From the NCBI GenBank assembly GCA_035578155.1, contig JAPWDM010000012.1, forward strand, positions 14,605,619 to 14,669,618: DNA of 64,000 nt, read 5' to 3'. This DNA comes from Brachynemurus nebulosus (taxonomy: Eukaryota > Arthropoda > Insecta > Neuroptera > Myrmeleontidae). Below the pieces are notes generated by a model. It saw nothing but the letters and a program-made list of their open reading frames with translations, made no database searches and had not been told where the DNA came from. The first letter of the stretch is position 1; the number at the start of each line of letters is the position of its first letter. This document shows, one piece after another, positions 23,411 through 35,389 of this stretch. The translations under genes and the position numbers were made by a program.

Positions 23411-23460
23411 ATGGCCCGAAGAAGAGTTTTTCACTCGAAACGTATGTAGCCAAATAAAAA
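23411..23460 (+). repeat. Penelope-type terminal footprint
   Basis: The sequence CCCGAAGAAGAGTTTTTCAC runs on to TCGAAACGTATG. A CxGAAGA core, a GAG...CTC stem and GAAAC are the hammerhead-like arrangement of Penelope-like element terminal repeats. The U of the CUGA core is C here. An A-rich AAATAAAAAA follows. Confidence 0.45.
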
Positions 23461-24085
23461 AATTTTTCAGTAGAATACGGTGATCATTTATTCCAAAATT
23501 CCCTATTTTAATAATCCAAAATCGCCAAAACTCTCCCTATATTTATATATATTTTATAATATCTGGGAACCACATTTTTGAAACTGGTTCGCACGATAAC
23601 TCAAAAACTATTCGATGGATCCATTTTTTTAATTTTTTATTTTAAAGATAATTTAATTCACCGGCACCTACTGTATACCTAAATCCGATACAGTTTCAAT
23701 ATTTTTTATTTTTTTTTTTTTTATTTTACTTTAAAGAGTGAAAAATAAAACAAAAAAAGTAATCAAAAGTTCACACATCCGCCATTTTTTTTTCTTTCGT
23801 CAATTTATTGATATTATAGGTATACGTGCCGGTACTCTTCATATATATTATAAATCTTTTTTCTTTTTGACGCCCAACAAGACATCGGATTTTCGGATCG
23901 TCACACTGCAGTATCTATAAAATGGACAATTTTTTAAATTTTTCCTTGAAAAATTTTTTTTGTATAGCTTAATACTTAATAAATATATGTACAAAATTTG
24001 AAATTGATATTTACTTCCGTTCTTGAGAAAAAAAATCCAGAAAAATACATAATTTTTAAGGACTCTCAAGTAAACCTCCCCTTAA

Positions 24086-24752
24086 ATCAATAAATTTTTA
24101 TAACAATAAATATTAATTACATAGCACCACTACTTTTGCATCACGCAGTACATCTATGAAAATATATTTATATTTCTCCTGTACACGGCTATGTCGACCT
24201 ATCCATGATTTATTCCATTTGGAGCGACAGGGAGTGAACAAATTCTAAACTTCACATAATATATTTTCTTTTTTGACAATATTTTTGTTTTCAGCACAAG
24301 TTGAAACTTTTACAGTTTCAGCAACTGAAAAAAAAATGTGGTGGAGTGCCTCGAGTACTTGAGAGAGTTTTGAGTATGAATAATGTTTAGTTGACTATAT
24401 AGTGATATTTATGGATAATGTATCATGACAAAATATGTATATTATTTTTGATTTATTTTACATTTTATCAAATTAAATCCCCATTTTAATAAATCTCAAT
24501 TGGTGAACGAAATGTCATATAAAAATTAAAATTATATAGCTCGTGTGCTCCTGTGTATTTTTTTTTCTCGTTTTTCGTTTTTCTGTTGCTTTTTCACGTA
24601 TTTGGTTGTTTTAGCTTTATTTATAGACCGAGAACCCGAGTGCATTTCATTCAAAGAGTTTTGTTTCTATTTGTTCAAAATTGGAAAAAAGAGAGAATCG
24701 AGGATAAAGTCAAAATTTTCCAATTTTTCTAAAAAGCTAAAAATGATAATAA
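24086..24752. other. No gene seen
   Basis: AT-rich spacer. The 72-codon frame at 24545-24763 is hydrophobic then basic by composition and is not recognised. Confidence 0.5.
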
Positions 24753-24760
24753 CTCCAGAA

Positions 24761-25148
24761 TAGTGATGAGCAAAATTAGTCTTGGTCTTGCATTTTTTGC
24801 AAGACCAAGATTATGTATACCAAGAGCAAGACCAAGAGCAAGACTATAAGTATGGCTGCAAGAACAATACCAAGACTCAAGTGAGCAAGACCAAGACAAA
24901 AGCAAGAAAAAAGCAAGACTCTTGCTAAACTATTTAAATAGTTTGAAAGTATAATTAATACGTTAAGATAGTAAAAATTCTGATTTTAGAAAAAAAATTC
25001 GCTAATAAATAATGCAAGAAAGTGCAAGATTTTTTAGCAATAATAAGACCAAGACTGCATTTTGCAAGACCAATACCAAGACTTTTAATGCAAGAACAAG
25101 ACCAATACCAAGACTGCCAAGTCTTGGTCTTGCATTTGCTCGTCACTA
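24761..25148. mobile_element. hAT MITE with CAAGACCAAGA array
   Basis: An exact 8-bp duplication CTCCAGAA lies at 24753-24760 and 25149-25156. The ends are TAGTGATGAGCAAA and, inverted, TAGTGACGAGCAAATG. The interior is a degenerate array of CAAGACCAAGA in both orientations. The 388-bp element has no transposase. hAT superfamily by duplication length and TAGxGATG ends. Confidence 0.92.
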
Positions 25149-25156
25149 CTCCAGAA

Positions 25157-26135
25157 CCACGGGACAAAATGTGTCCAACCTCAGTAGATTTGAAGATTGA
25201 TTTAAACGTCAACATACATTTGAATAATTTCTATCAGGTTCTTTGATTTTCTGTGTTCTTGCGTACCTCAAGACGTCAAGATACGGTGAAAATCGCATAT
25301 TCTCAAATTGGTTTAATGTACGGACGGAGGAGTGAAAAGGTTGTGATGAAATTTTTTAAAATTTATTCTAGAAGAAATTCCATTATCTATAGTAATCAGA
25401 CCATTAATATGTTTTCACCGGTACAAAATTCTTTGAACAAAATACACGCTGACTCTTGGCCTGCCAGGAATTATTTAAATTTCTCAGTGTTGATACTGTT
25501 GTTAACTGAGTATTGTATGGTTTTGTTTTGTAGAAAATTTGATAACGCTATTAAAAAATTTAATAGGTTTAATGCTGCGCTATAAAAAGGTGACAAGGTG
25601 TCACACGTTAGATTTAACATTTTGACAAATTTAATTAACGACAACACGAGTAGTTTTATTGCGTGAGGTTAAATAAAATTTATGGGTCGCGGAAAAAGAT
25701 ACTAATTAGAATTTTTGATTATGAAACATTCAAGGAAATAAAAATACTGATAGAAATAGAATGACAGCAGTGTGAATTCAAAACGCTACAAAATGCAGAA
25801 ATGTTATAGCATGAACTTATAAATGTTTAAATCTATAAAAATATAGCGTCGTTATACAAACATTTTTTTTTTCTTTAAAGATCTTTTTTCTTTTAATCTT
25901 CTTAAGCAGACCAGTCCTATTTTTCATTTCTTATTCAATTTTATAAATTAACAAAAATTAATTATACTGCTGCAGATGTTTGAATTCTTATACAATCATA
26001 AAAGTCAAATTTGTTTAAATCAAAATTAATTAATAATAAAATAAAATTCTTTGATGAAATAATTCATTATCTTTAATTAATTTCACTGTTTTTTTTATCA
26101 AAATAAAAAAATTCTTGAAAAAAAAGAAAAATATG
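25157..26135. other. No supported gene; one unrecognised frame
   Basis: A 110-codon plus-strand frame at 25253-25585 begins MFLRTSRRQDTVKIAYS. It has a hydrophobic patch (LNFSVLILLLTEY) but no motif, no repeat identity and no codon evidence for selection. I leave it uncalled. The rest is AT-rich. Confidence 0.4.
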
Positions 26136-26137
26136 TA

Positions 26138-27052
26138 GGGGAGACTGGGGTAAAGTGGCCAGTGGAGGAAAAGTGGTCATTGGCCTTTACTCACCGGAAA
26201 CTACTTCAGTCTTGTTGCGAAGCTGAATACAAGCTTGTAGATAAGACATTAGTATTTTATTAAAACGTCAATGATCAGTTCCCTAAATTGAATGAATCAT
26301 AACGAATTTTCTGAATTTTCGAGTGTCGATGTAAAGTAAATTTTAAGTTGTATTCTCATTATTTTTTTATTAATTACGAATACAATTTTTTAATTGGGAT
26401 CTAGCTAAAAACTCTGTCTAATTGTCTTTAAAATAGTACAGTTATCGATGAATCAGAAAATTCTTTTTTGAAATTAGTTGTAGTTTGCCAAAATGGCGTC
26501 TAACGGAGTAAAGTGGCCAGGCTTATCATGGGGCAAAGTGGTCAGTGTCTCCGATCGCGGATTGAATTCTTAGAATATTTTAACGAATTATATTAAATTC
26601 AAAACTTTTATTTAGTTCTTTATATTTTATGAACAAAAGAATTGCCTGAAATCAGTTTTCAGGGTTCCGAGAAAAAGTGTGAAAAAGAAACCTTTATGAT
26701 GAAACTTCAATGTCCGTCCGTCCGTCCGTCCGTTCACATATAATAATTAACGATGCAAACATAGTTTGATTTTGTATATAAACATATTTATTACTTCAAG
26801 ATTTCTGTTTGGGTTAAAATGCGTACCCCTGACCACATTACCCAACATAGTGGGGTAAAATGGTCACTTTGCACATGTTGCGAAAAACAAAAATTGCAAA
26901 AATACCTTTCAAGATATTGTTGATATATTGATGGTTATTGGTTCTGCACTAAACCAGCTATATGCTAAGTACTTATTAAGTTGTATTTCCTTTTAAATAA
27001 AGAAACTAAAGGGCATTTTGTCTTAGAGTGGTCACTTTACCCCAGTCTCCCT
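26138..27052. mobile_element. TA-flanked MITE with AAAGTGGTCA motif array
   Basis: TA borders at 26136 and 27053. The ends are GGGGAGACTGGGGTAAAGTG and, inverted, AGGGAGACTGGGGTAAAGTG. Related motifs recur inside at about 26165, 26507, 26531, 26833 and 26853 (AAAGTGGTCA / TGACCACTTT types). Positions 26665-26737 look like a fragment of another repeat with a (TCCG)n array. No protein is encoded. The terminus layout matches the elements at 1144 and 14979. Confidence 0.88.
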
Positions 27053-27054
27053 TA

Positions 27055-27355
27055 TACTGTATATTATTTTTCTTTATTTGAAAAATGTACAGGAACCTAC
27101 TGCGGTTACCAGAAAAATACATCACAGAAGTATGAAAGATTTTTAAACCTTCCAATTTCTATAATTTTTATAAATTATATTTTATAAAATTTTTCAAAAT
27201 TTTGCCCTTGGATCCCTCTCTTTCCATCCACTGTGACGCCACTTTGAAAAAATTTATTGTCCATTAAAAGCATGATGCGGTTCGTACCTTACTACTAAAT
27301 TTACGATATACCTACCGTAAGGGCAAAAAAATATATGTAAAAAATTAAAATTCTC
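27055..27355. other. No gene seen
   Basis: Short AT-rich spacer between two elements; nothing supportable. Confidence 0.5.
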
Positions 27356-27359
27356 TTAA

Positions 27360-27986
27360 GGTACCATCACAGTGTGATTAGCCGAAAAATAGTCAATTTT
27401 TTCGATTTTTTTTCGAATGGATAGGATGGGGGTATGGGGATGAATTTTTTTTAGGAATTATACCACTATTTAACAATACAAAAACATTTTTTTTATTCAT
27501 TTTTATTTATTTTTTATAGTTGTTATAATTTTTTGAAAAAAGTGTCTTTAAAAAAGGGCGGAAATTGGTGCCCACGATTGCGGCCGCAGTTTTCATCCGA
27601 AAAAAAATCAAATAGATTATCAATCTGTAGGTACGCCGCTATGTAGGTAAAACTTTTTAATGTTTTTCGTGTGAAAAAATAGGAAGATTTAAAAAAAAGC
27701 TCCCACAGGTACATAGCGGCTTACCTACAGATTGATAATCTATTTGATTTTTTTTCGGATGAAAACTGCGGCCGCAATCGTGTGTACCGATTTCCGCCCT
27801 TTTTTAAAGACACTTTTTTCAAAAAATTATAATAATTATAAAAAATAAATAAAAAAAATATTTTTGTATCGCTAAATAGTGGTACTAATCGTAAAAAAAA
27901 ATTCATCCCCATTCCCCCATCTTATCCATCCGAAAAGAAATCGCGAAAATAGACTATTTTGCGGCTAATCATACTGTGATAGTACC
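27360..27986. mobile_element. TTAA-flanked foldback element 3
   Basis: TTAA at 27356-27359 and 27987-27990. The arms of about 285 bp start GGTACCATCACAGTGTGATT and, inverted, GGTACTATCACAGTATGATT, and pair to a loop near 27644-27711. Because it is a long palindrome, both arms give the same minus-strand pseudo-frame. No transposase. Same TTAA-GG layout as foldback elements 1 and 2, but unrelated sequence. Confidence 0.85.
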
Positions 27987-27990
27987 TTAA

Positions 27991-28824
27991 TTCATGTGAC
28001 AAAAAAGTTTGCTTCTCTTTAATGCTTTATAGATTTTCATTAACAATGTTTATAAAAAACCAAATGGCTCCTTTTAACAAACGTTCTAGAATGATCTATT
28101 CGTCAATCAGTAAAGAAAGCCGAAAACCGATTTCGTCATTGGACTGGCCATCGATAAAGAGGCTAAACAGCGAAGTAGAACATTTTCCAGCTTCTGATAT
28201 TTGATGTCTCTTACCATTGCGTTGCTGAAATCGAATTTTTAGCTTCTTTGCTAATTGCCGAATAGAATATCTAGAACATTTATCAAAATGTGATATCAAA
28301 ATGTGAATGTTAGTCTCTTTTTCGATGACCAATTAAATAGTGCAATCGATTTTTCGATATCTTCGTTAGTTGGCGAATAGAACATTCTAGAATTTTTGTT
28401 ATACTGCCATGTTTAATCTAATTTTTAGTAACTAATTTAATAGTGAAGTCTGTTTTTTGATATCTCTGCTAGTTGACGATTAGAATATTCTAGAATTGTT
28501 GTCGGCTTCCGCTATTCGGCGTCTTTTACGCTGATGAAGTTGGCTTTTCGGCATCTTTCGACAGTTTTCTAAGAGTCGTCACTTATATTCATTAATATAA
28601 CATTCGGTTCTGTTTGGCTCTACAATCAAATTTTAATTGTAAATTGTTTCTTAGGGTAGTTTTGTTTTAAATAAGCGCAGATAAGTAATATTTAACAACC
28701 GCCCCCCTTCCCTCCAAGTAAAATTTTACCGACCCCTTTAAATTTGCACCGACCACAACGTACCAATTGAATTTCTATTGTATACCTAAACGTTGTATAT
28801 ATTTTACTCTAAAAACTGTGATTA
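27991..28824. repeat. No gene; degenerate ~120-bp tandem repeat inside
   Basis: About three diverged units at 28220-28275, 28347-28400 and 28450-28505 share TTTTTCGATATCT, GTTAGTTGGCGAATAGAA and ATTCTAGAATTTTTG. The rest is AT-rich with no gene. Confidence 0.5.
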
Positions 28825-28827
28825 AAC

Positions 28828-29484
28828 GGCTGCCTGTACACGATCAGTAATACTGTCTGTAATTCAAATTACTGACACTTTTATTGATCGTGTATTGACG
28901 ATACTGAAATAATGATGAAAGCATTGAATAATGGCTTATAATTCCATATCAGTATTCACTGCAGTACTAAGACGTGGAGGGGACAGTGACATTAATGATA
29001 GTTAAAACCGTTAAAACATGTTTCTCGTATATTATGTACCAGCGGTACCAGCCGAGATAAATACAGATCGATTGTAGATCGTATAATATGTACATCATGG
29101 AAAAGTAGGCTTGTACATATATTATTGGTTAGTATGTACGGCAATATATACAGTATGTACGATATGTACCGTATGTACATACATGCGTATATGTAGGGCT
29201 TCGCTAGAAAAAACAGCGAACATAACGTTTATTCTTTTTTGTTTTCTTGTTTTGAGTTGCAAATGCTAGTACTATAGCTAAACACGCTTCTTCCATAATA
29301 ATAACAATTCCAAAATTTTATTAATTTAAAAATTCCGAAAAATTAAACTTGACAGTTTGTTTTAAAATACTGAAGAAAATAATGATAGTACACGGTATCA
29401 TAAAAATACTGAAGTAATAAAAATAATGATTCATTATTTTTATCAGTAAATACTGACAGTATTACTGATCGTGTACAGGCAGCC
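28828..29484. mobile_element. Inverted-repeat element, GGCTGCCTGTACACG ends
   Basis: The termini GGCTGCCTGTACACGATCAG are identical when inverted and extend about 35 bp. A possible 3-bp duplication AAC flanks them. Inside are further inverted copies of GATCAGTAATACTG and palindromic GTACATA stretches. A 3-bp duplication would fit PIF/Harbinger, but AAC is not the usual TWA, so the class is open. No transposase frame. Confidence 0.75.
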
Positions 29485-29487
29485 AAC

Positions 29488-30159
29488 GCGTGTTCAGCAC
29501 ACACTTGGCGAATTTTTATATGTAATATACAGACGCGTGAGTCACGTTGAGTCGTCTGCTGTGAAACGTTACTAACATGTAAACTCATTCCAAAACTTCG
29601 AAACTGACATTTTTAATTTGTTCCTGTTAATTACGCTTTACTTTTGTTATACAATTTTCTTTGTGTAAAATTTGAAACATGTTTTTTAACAAATTTTTAT
29701 TTTTAATTTTAAAATTGTCCTTGTACATTTTCATTCCGGTTCGTGCTACGTTCATAGGCAGGTGGAACACGAAAACAATAGCATCAACTAATAATAATAA
29801 TTTAGTAACGGCGCAGTTTGATATAAGTTTTTATTGTCGTTGAAAAGTTTGACAATAAAGTTACTTTTTTTATGTGCAATATAAAATACATATATAACAC
29901 TATATAAACTTTTAAAAATAAAATAAAAAATTCTAATAATGATAACAGCAATTGTTAGCAACAACAACCAAAGAAAGTTTTCGTAAAAGTTTTATGAAGT
30001 AGGTAATGCTGAAGGTAAACGAGATGTTTAGAAATGATACACGGAATCAGCGAGGAAGTGATATTTTTATAGATGTTGTTATCAGTTTGTTGAAGAATTC
30101 TGACTGTTTTTTTTTGTGGGACATCGATGTACGTCCCTTACCTCATACACTAGTTCGTC
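29488..30159. other. No gene seen
   Basis: AT-rich spacer with nothing supportable. Confidence 0.5.
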
Positions 30160-30163
30160 ACTT

Positions 30164-31060
30164 GAGTCGATGAGTTTCAAAACCATCTAATTAACACAAC
30201 TAAAAATGTTCAGGAAACACAAAAAACTGTTTTCTCACTTATAATAATGATTTTGATGTGGTTTTTACCATTAAATTTTTAGGAAAAATTATACAGTTCG
30301 TATAAAGAAATAATAACAACGATACCACGAAAAGGTTAGCTACTTTAGCTACTTTTGCAGCAGTAACACTAACAATTAGACACTTTTGCAACAGTTTATG
30401 ATACTTTTAATAGGTTTTAAATAAAACATTCGTACAAATTTATCTGTTTACCTAGTACAACGTCGTTTTTATTATAATTTATGAAAACTAACATATTTTC
30501 TTATAATTTAGTAGAAATTTTTCCCATAAAGCAAGTCTCTTTACTGTAATTTAAGATTAAGACTCAAATCAAAACCACGATGTTTCACACAATTTTATTC
30601 TGCACACATTCACAGCCTGAGTGTTATATTTGACAATTCTACAAGTTTCTTTTTTTTTTCTAGGTATTTCAATGGTAAATATTTTCTTCAAGAGAGTAAT
30701 AAAATTATCACATACAGTTATTTGATCTTCTGCAGGCCCTGCAGTGCTACATATTGACCACTTAACTAGGTACTTTTGTTCCAGGCTTTTCTAATGACGC
30801 CATTTTTATAAAATTAATTAGATAGTTTTGCAACTGGTTTATATTGCTTACAACTCCATGTTTTTTCAAACGGAAAATATTGCAATTAGCTACTTTTGAA
30901 ATAATTTCCTATTTTTGTCATTAAAATTAAAGGGAAAAAAGCTGACTTTGCACCGTCTAGTTGGTATTTTTTGGTGCAGTTTTTCCTCCTGAATAATAAA
31001 TCGTATCTAACTCAACTTTGAAAAAATCATCAATTAGATGGTTTTGAAACTCATCGACTC
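30164..31060. mobile_element. Inverted-repeat element with 4-bp duplication
   Basis: The ends GAGTCGATGAGTTTCAAAAC match when inverted, over about 29 bp, with ACTT on both sides (30160-30163, 31061-31064). The interior repeats a loose motif of the type TTAGCTACTTTTGCAACAG (about 30345, 30380, 30890). Four-base duplications occur in Chapaev- and Ginger-type elements; the ends alone do not decide. Non-coding. Confidence 0.75.
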
Positions 31061-31064
31061 ACTT

Positions 31065-32055
31065 ATAAATATCGTTTTCATCGCTTTAGATAAAAATCAA
31101 CTGTAACTACTACACTTGATTCTACATTTATAAGTACCTAAGTTAGTTTATATGAAAGAGAGATATTAGTAAGGATATTTTATTTTTTTAAGAAGTGTGG
31201 CACCCAGAGTCGAATCCACGAGGGTAACGGGGGCTTTTTTTCCCGTCACTTGTTTTTTGTAGGGAAAAAAAGTTAAATTGAAATATTTCTTTCTCAGTTT
31301 AGGGAAAGACAGGAGCGGTTTTTTTACAGTGCCCCGGGCAGCAATTAGGGTAAATCCGGCCCTGGTTGCACTTATCTAATTCCAATGCACATTTTAGTGA
31401 TAATAGTAGATATACTAAGCTACATTATATATTTTATGTACGACTGAATCACAAAAGCCTATTTTATTACATTGTTAAGAGATATAAAAAGTATTACTTT
31501 TTGGCACTAGTTGCATAATGAAAAGCAAAAAGCACTAGTGCCATAAAGAATAGTCTACTTGATAAATTTCAATTTCAATTTTACAATAAACAGAAAACAC
31601 ACAACTTTATTTGTATACCATATTTACAAATGTTGGCATAATTAATATTAATTACACAGTCTGAACTATTATTAATATTTATTCCAGGCAGCTTTTTCTC
31701 CTTTCTTTTTTAAATATTAATAAGTTTTATTGAAAAGTCTTTTAAAAATGCTCCAATATTTTATTAGCTGTAGATGACAGATATAATAACCAAAGCATAC
31801 TTTAAACACAATAAATTTGTCTATGCCAACTATATATAAAACACATTTTTTATTTAAAGTATCGACGTGAGATTTATAAATTCGATTTTTATCGATAACT
31901 AGGAATTTTAACAGTCGTACATAAAGCTTTGTATGCAACTTGTACATAATTTGACTTTATGAACTCGCCTTTTTTTATTGGCCTCGCTCGCAAGCTCGCT
32001 CAGCCATAAACACCGCTCGTTCATAAAGATCTTCATTATGTACTTGTTGCATAAA
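31065..32055. repeat. No gene; hAT-like end and an inverted repeat
   Basis: A segment ending at 31364 (inverted CAGGGCCGGATTTACCC) resembles the ends of the hAT MITE at 43612, but its other end was not found. Arms at 31932-31963 and 32019-32053 (TATGCAACTTGTACATAA and its complement, with a small gap) form an imperfect inverted repeat around a GC-rich CTCGCTCGC centre. Confidence 0.5.
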
Positions 32056-32057
32056 TA

Positions 32058-32766
32058 CACGGAGAGAAAAATCCTATAATTTTTGTAGAGAAAATTTCAG
32101 AAAAATTACCATGCTCCCCTATAATCCGTGCGCGATCGACGACCAAAATAAAAAATATGTGCTAGCATGGTAAAATTTAATGTGGTGCTAACACAACTTT
32201 TATCACACTCTTATGCATATATATTATAGTTTAATTCTTGTTGTCTTACTTTTTCATTTGCGCATCTGACTTTATGACCTTATGTTGGTTGCACTGTACC
32301 TGTAAAAACATGTATACAAAAATGATTGCCAACAATATATTCTAATACATATACTAAAGATAGGTAAATAACAAAAAGATGAATTAAACGATGACATCAT
32401 CCTAAGAGAGTGTCAACACCTATGGTTCGCATGTAACTCGCTGATTGAGGTACATTTCATTACAGCGTTCCCAACACAACCAACCTTCTTTCTGTTTTTT
32501 TTCTTTCTATTATTAGCATGTTAGCATGGTAATTTTTTTAATAAAAACAATTAAAAATTATTTTTTTATCGGTAATGGAACTTTTTACTGTGCTGTTTTA
32601 CAAATTTTACGGAGATAATATTACGAAAAGAACATTCTATCCTTTAAATTTCTTATGATTAATTATAATCTTTATATTTTTACCTCACAGAATTGAATAT
32701 GTTCGCCTTTTACACGTCGATTGTAGTGCTGAGCACAGTAATTTTTATAGGAATTTTCTCTCCGTG
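32058..32766. mobile_element. TA-flanked inverted-repeat element, CACGGAGAG ends
   Basis: The ends CACGGAGAGAAAAATCCTAT and, inverted, CACGGAGAGAAAATTCCTAT are bordered by TA at 32056 and 32767. The motif GCATGGTAA recurs at about 32108 (inverted), 32166 and 32525. Length 709 bp, non-coding. Tc1/mariner-group by target site; family unknown. Confidence 0.8.
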
Positions 32767-32768
32767 TA

Positions 32769-33100
32769 GCTATTTTCTGTGATTGTCTCTATACTAACTA
32801 TGGAAAAAAAAGAATTTTTTATTTTTAATTTTTTTTACGTGGTACAAATAGAAAATTCTGTAAAAATTACAAAATATAGAACAACATTTTTGGTTTTATT
32901 TGTCTGGCTGTAATAGTTTTAGAATAAAAAAAAATTCTAAAATATCTGCTCTAGCATTTTTATAGTCACTTATCTCAAGAACACAAAGAGACCAGAGACT
33001 AAAATAGGTGCCAATAATGGTATATTTGTTATTCACCGATATCGTAACATAACTTATTTTTAAAATACCTCTCTCGGGCTGCAAACCTGCTAGACTCTTT
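32769..33100. other. No gene seen
   Basis: AT-rich spacer before the SINE. Confidence 0.5.
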
Positions 33101-33393
33101 CAGAACCAGAGGAGTGTCTGAGCGTGCTTAAATACTCGCACTTACGGAATGGCAGGTCAAGGGTTCAAATTTGACGACCAGCTATCCTTGTGACGGTTTT
33201 CTAGAATTTCCCTTTACAATTCAAGGTGAATATCAGAACAGTTCCTTAAGAAGATGGCTGCAGACGCACACATACCAAATCCTAGTCACTTTTCCCACAT
33301 TTCTTGTTGCCCATACACATAATAATGATGTGCGTGGCGTCTGTTATAAACTAATTGTTTGACAAACGGACGTTAAACCTCATTATTATTATT
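33101..33393 (+). repeat. tRNA-derived SINE, copy 1
   Basis: A Pol III promoter-like head has an A box near 33115 (TGTCTGAGCGTG) and a B box at 33162-33172 (GGTTCAAATTT). The body shares AGTTCCTTAAGAAG, GGCTGCAGACGCA and GGACGTTAAACC with copy 2 at 54254-54604, and it ends in (ATT)n. It lacks about 60 bp present in copy 2. Such elements are moved by a partner LINE. The flanking duplication is eroded. Confidence 0.85.
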
Positions 33394-34554
33394 GAAAAAT
33401 TTCAGTAATGACGTCACCAAATTGAAAATTTTCTTTGTTTTCAGTTCAATATTACTGAAGTGATTGATGTCAATTAGAATGATCGATTCGGTTAGGGTCA
33501 TTTAGGTGTGAACATTAGGGATGGCGGTTTTTCAAAAATATCCAGTTTTCGGTTATTTCGGTTTATTTTATGCTCGGTTTAACCTGACGGTTAAAATCGC
33601 TCAAAGTAACTGGTTTTCGGTGTTTTTCTAGGAAAAACAACACTTGTTTAGGTAAAAATTTTTATTTTTTAATACTATTTATTTTTATTACGAATTTAAT
33701 ACCGTTAATACAAACAAAAACTAAAAATTAAGCAATTTAACGAAAAGAATAACTATCAACTAACGTAAATGCGAAAGCGAAATATTGCTTCTAGGCAACA
33801 AAGAGCAGCAAACACAAATTTATTCAGAAAAATTATAGAACTCATTGTCAGTGTAATACAGTAAGGCAAATTAACAAATAAATTCATATATAATTCATAT
33901 ATTATTATGTAATTACTAAATATTCGCTAGCGATAAACGAAAATATTATTCATTTTCCTACATTTCTCATGATACCTAGAAATTTTCAAAAACTCTATAG
34001 TAAATTACGAATTAGTAAGCCATTTTGAAAGTTGAGTGAAATTTTGATAACAATATCTGGTAAATTTGCTGGTTGCTTTCCTGTTTGTTTTGTTTATTTA
34101 CATTTTGTTATTGATCTGTCGGGTTGGGCCGAGACAATTTATTTTATTATTAGGTATTGAATAAAATTAAAAATAAATGTGTATTGGAAATAAAACATGA
34201 TTTCATTATTTTCCATACCATAATAACCATAATTAACTAACGGCCGACTTTAATACTAAAGCCAACATTAAAACTGATTTTATTCTTGGTACTATTTTAC
34301 AATCAAATTGAAAGCCCCGTTAGTGTAAAAGCCGACTTTCAACTAAAGTAAGAATTGTCTCGGCATTTACTGTTTAATGTCGTCTTTAACACATTTGTTA
34401 TTGTCGGTTATTATCGTTCAATTTTGTTTATAAGCATAATTTTTCTATAAAATATTCGTACCTTATTAAATAAATAAAATAAAAATTTTGAAAAATATTT
34501 AAAGTTCGATTACTTTGCCTATTTCACGAATTAAAAGTTATTTTTAATGAACGC

Positions 34555-34595
34555 CTTTTCAACCTTTCCGGGCTTTCGGTCATCCTCAGAGTAGA
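34555..34595 (-). repeat. Penelope-type terminal footprint
   Basis: Minus strand CTCTGAGGATGACCGAAAGC then CCGGAAAGG, downstream of the GIY-YIG frame. CTGAGGA fits the CUGANGA hammerhead core, followed by GAAA, but the intervening stem is imperfect. Confidence 0.5.
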
Positions 34596-34843
34596 AAGAT
34601 GAAAATAATTAATGGGAATTTATAGGTAAGAAAGATATATAGGAAGGGTGTAATATTATTGAATTGGGAAAACCCAAAAAATTTTTGTATCGAAGCAACT
34701 AAATATACGTGTAAAGAAGAAAGCAATTAAACCTGTTTGTAGGTACCGATATGAAAAAATTTTTATTTTTACCTAATAATATGACTGTTCAGATAAATGA
34801 CCTGTTTATGAAATTATTAAAAGACTGAAGTGATTATATTCGT

Positions 34844-35389
34844 TCAGAAATTTATTTTTAATAGAGGAGAATTATTTAGATCATTTTGATCGTTTAAAAC
34901 TTCTATTTGTGGGTCACTGTTTAATCTATTAATTTCTAGAGCCTCTAAAAGATTCAATTTTAAACCATTATGGCAAACATGTAGAACTTTTGGTTTATGG
35001 TCTGTTTTGGGAAAATGACCTGTTTCCAAGATGTGTAGACCGAAGTTAGAGCTGTGTTTTTGTGAACCAATGTGTTCCTTATATCTTATGTCGAAACTTC
35101 GTCCTGTTCGTCCCACATATTTGGCGTTACAATGGCAACAGTCCAGGCGGTAGACCCCACTCTTTTTTAGTGGATCAGTTTTTTCTTTGGCGTTGTAAAG
35201 GAAATGGCCAAGATTTCCAACAGAATGAAAAGCTGGTGATATATTATATTTTGTAAACAGGTTACCAATTTTATGTGAGATTTTATGTTTGCTTATTTTC
35301 ATAATACTTTTGATTATTTTTACGTCTTGAATTAATATCAAACATTCTCTTTGGGTTAAACTGGCTGAGCGATTTCTTTTATGATTCAT
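34844..35389 (-). pseudogene. Penelope-like element, GIY-YIG endonuclease (5'-truncated)
   Basis: The 181-codon frame is the C-terminal part of a Penelope-like retroelement protein. The GIY-YIG nuclease domain spans about 76-155: GVY at 78-80, a cysteine cluster C84/C85/C87, YVG at 91-93 with RTGRSF, the basic RYKEH at 102-106, and LLEALEI at 147-153 carrying the likely catalytic glutamate E149. In intact elements this nuclease nicks target DNA for the upstream reverse transcriptase. The reverse transcriptase is absent and a stop lies just upstream of the frame, so the copy is truncated and dead. It sits inside the hAT-like element. Confidence 0.88.

Larger units (their letters stand above)
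21605..24081. mobile_element. TTAA-flanked foldback element 2 (2.5 kb)
   Basis: Bounded by TTAA at 21601-21604 and 24082-24085. The inverted arms (about 21605-22110 and 23545-24081) start GGGGAGGTTTACT and are roughly 85-90% alike over about 500 bp. The middle holds other repeats: a copy of the TAGCTGTATACCC repeat, a long hairpin and a Penelope-type footprint. No transposase is visible. Kolobok-like is my best guess from TTAA plus G-rich ends, but it is unproven. Confidence 0.75.

Noticed and set aside
27523..27912. Two similar 63-codon minus-strand frames
   Set aside because: They come from the two arms of the TTAA foldback element and are an artefact of its palindrome.
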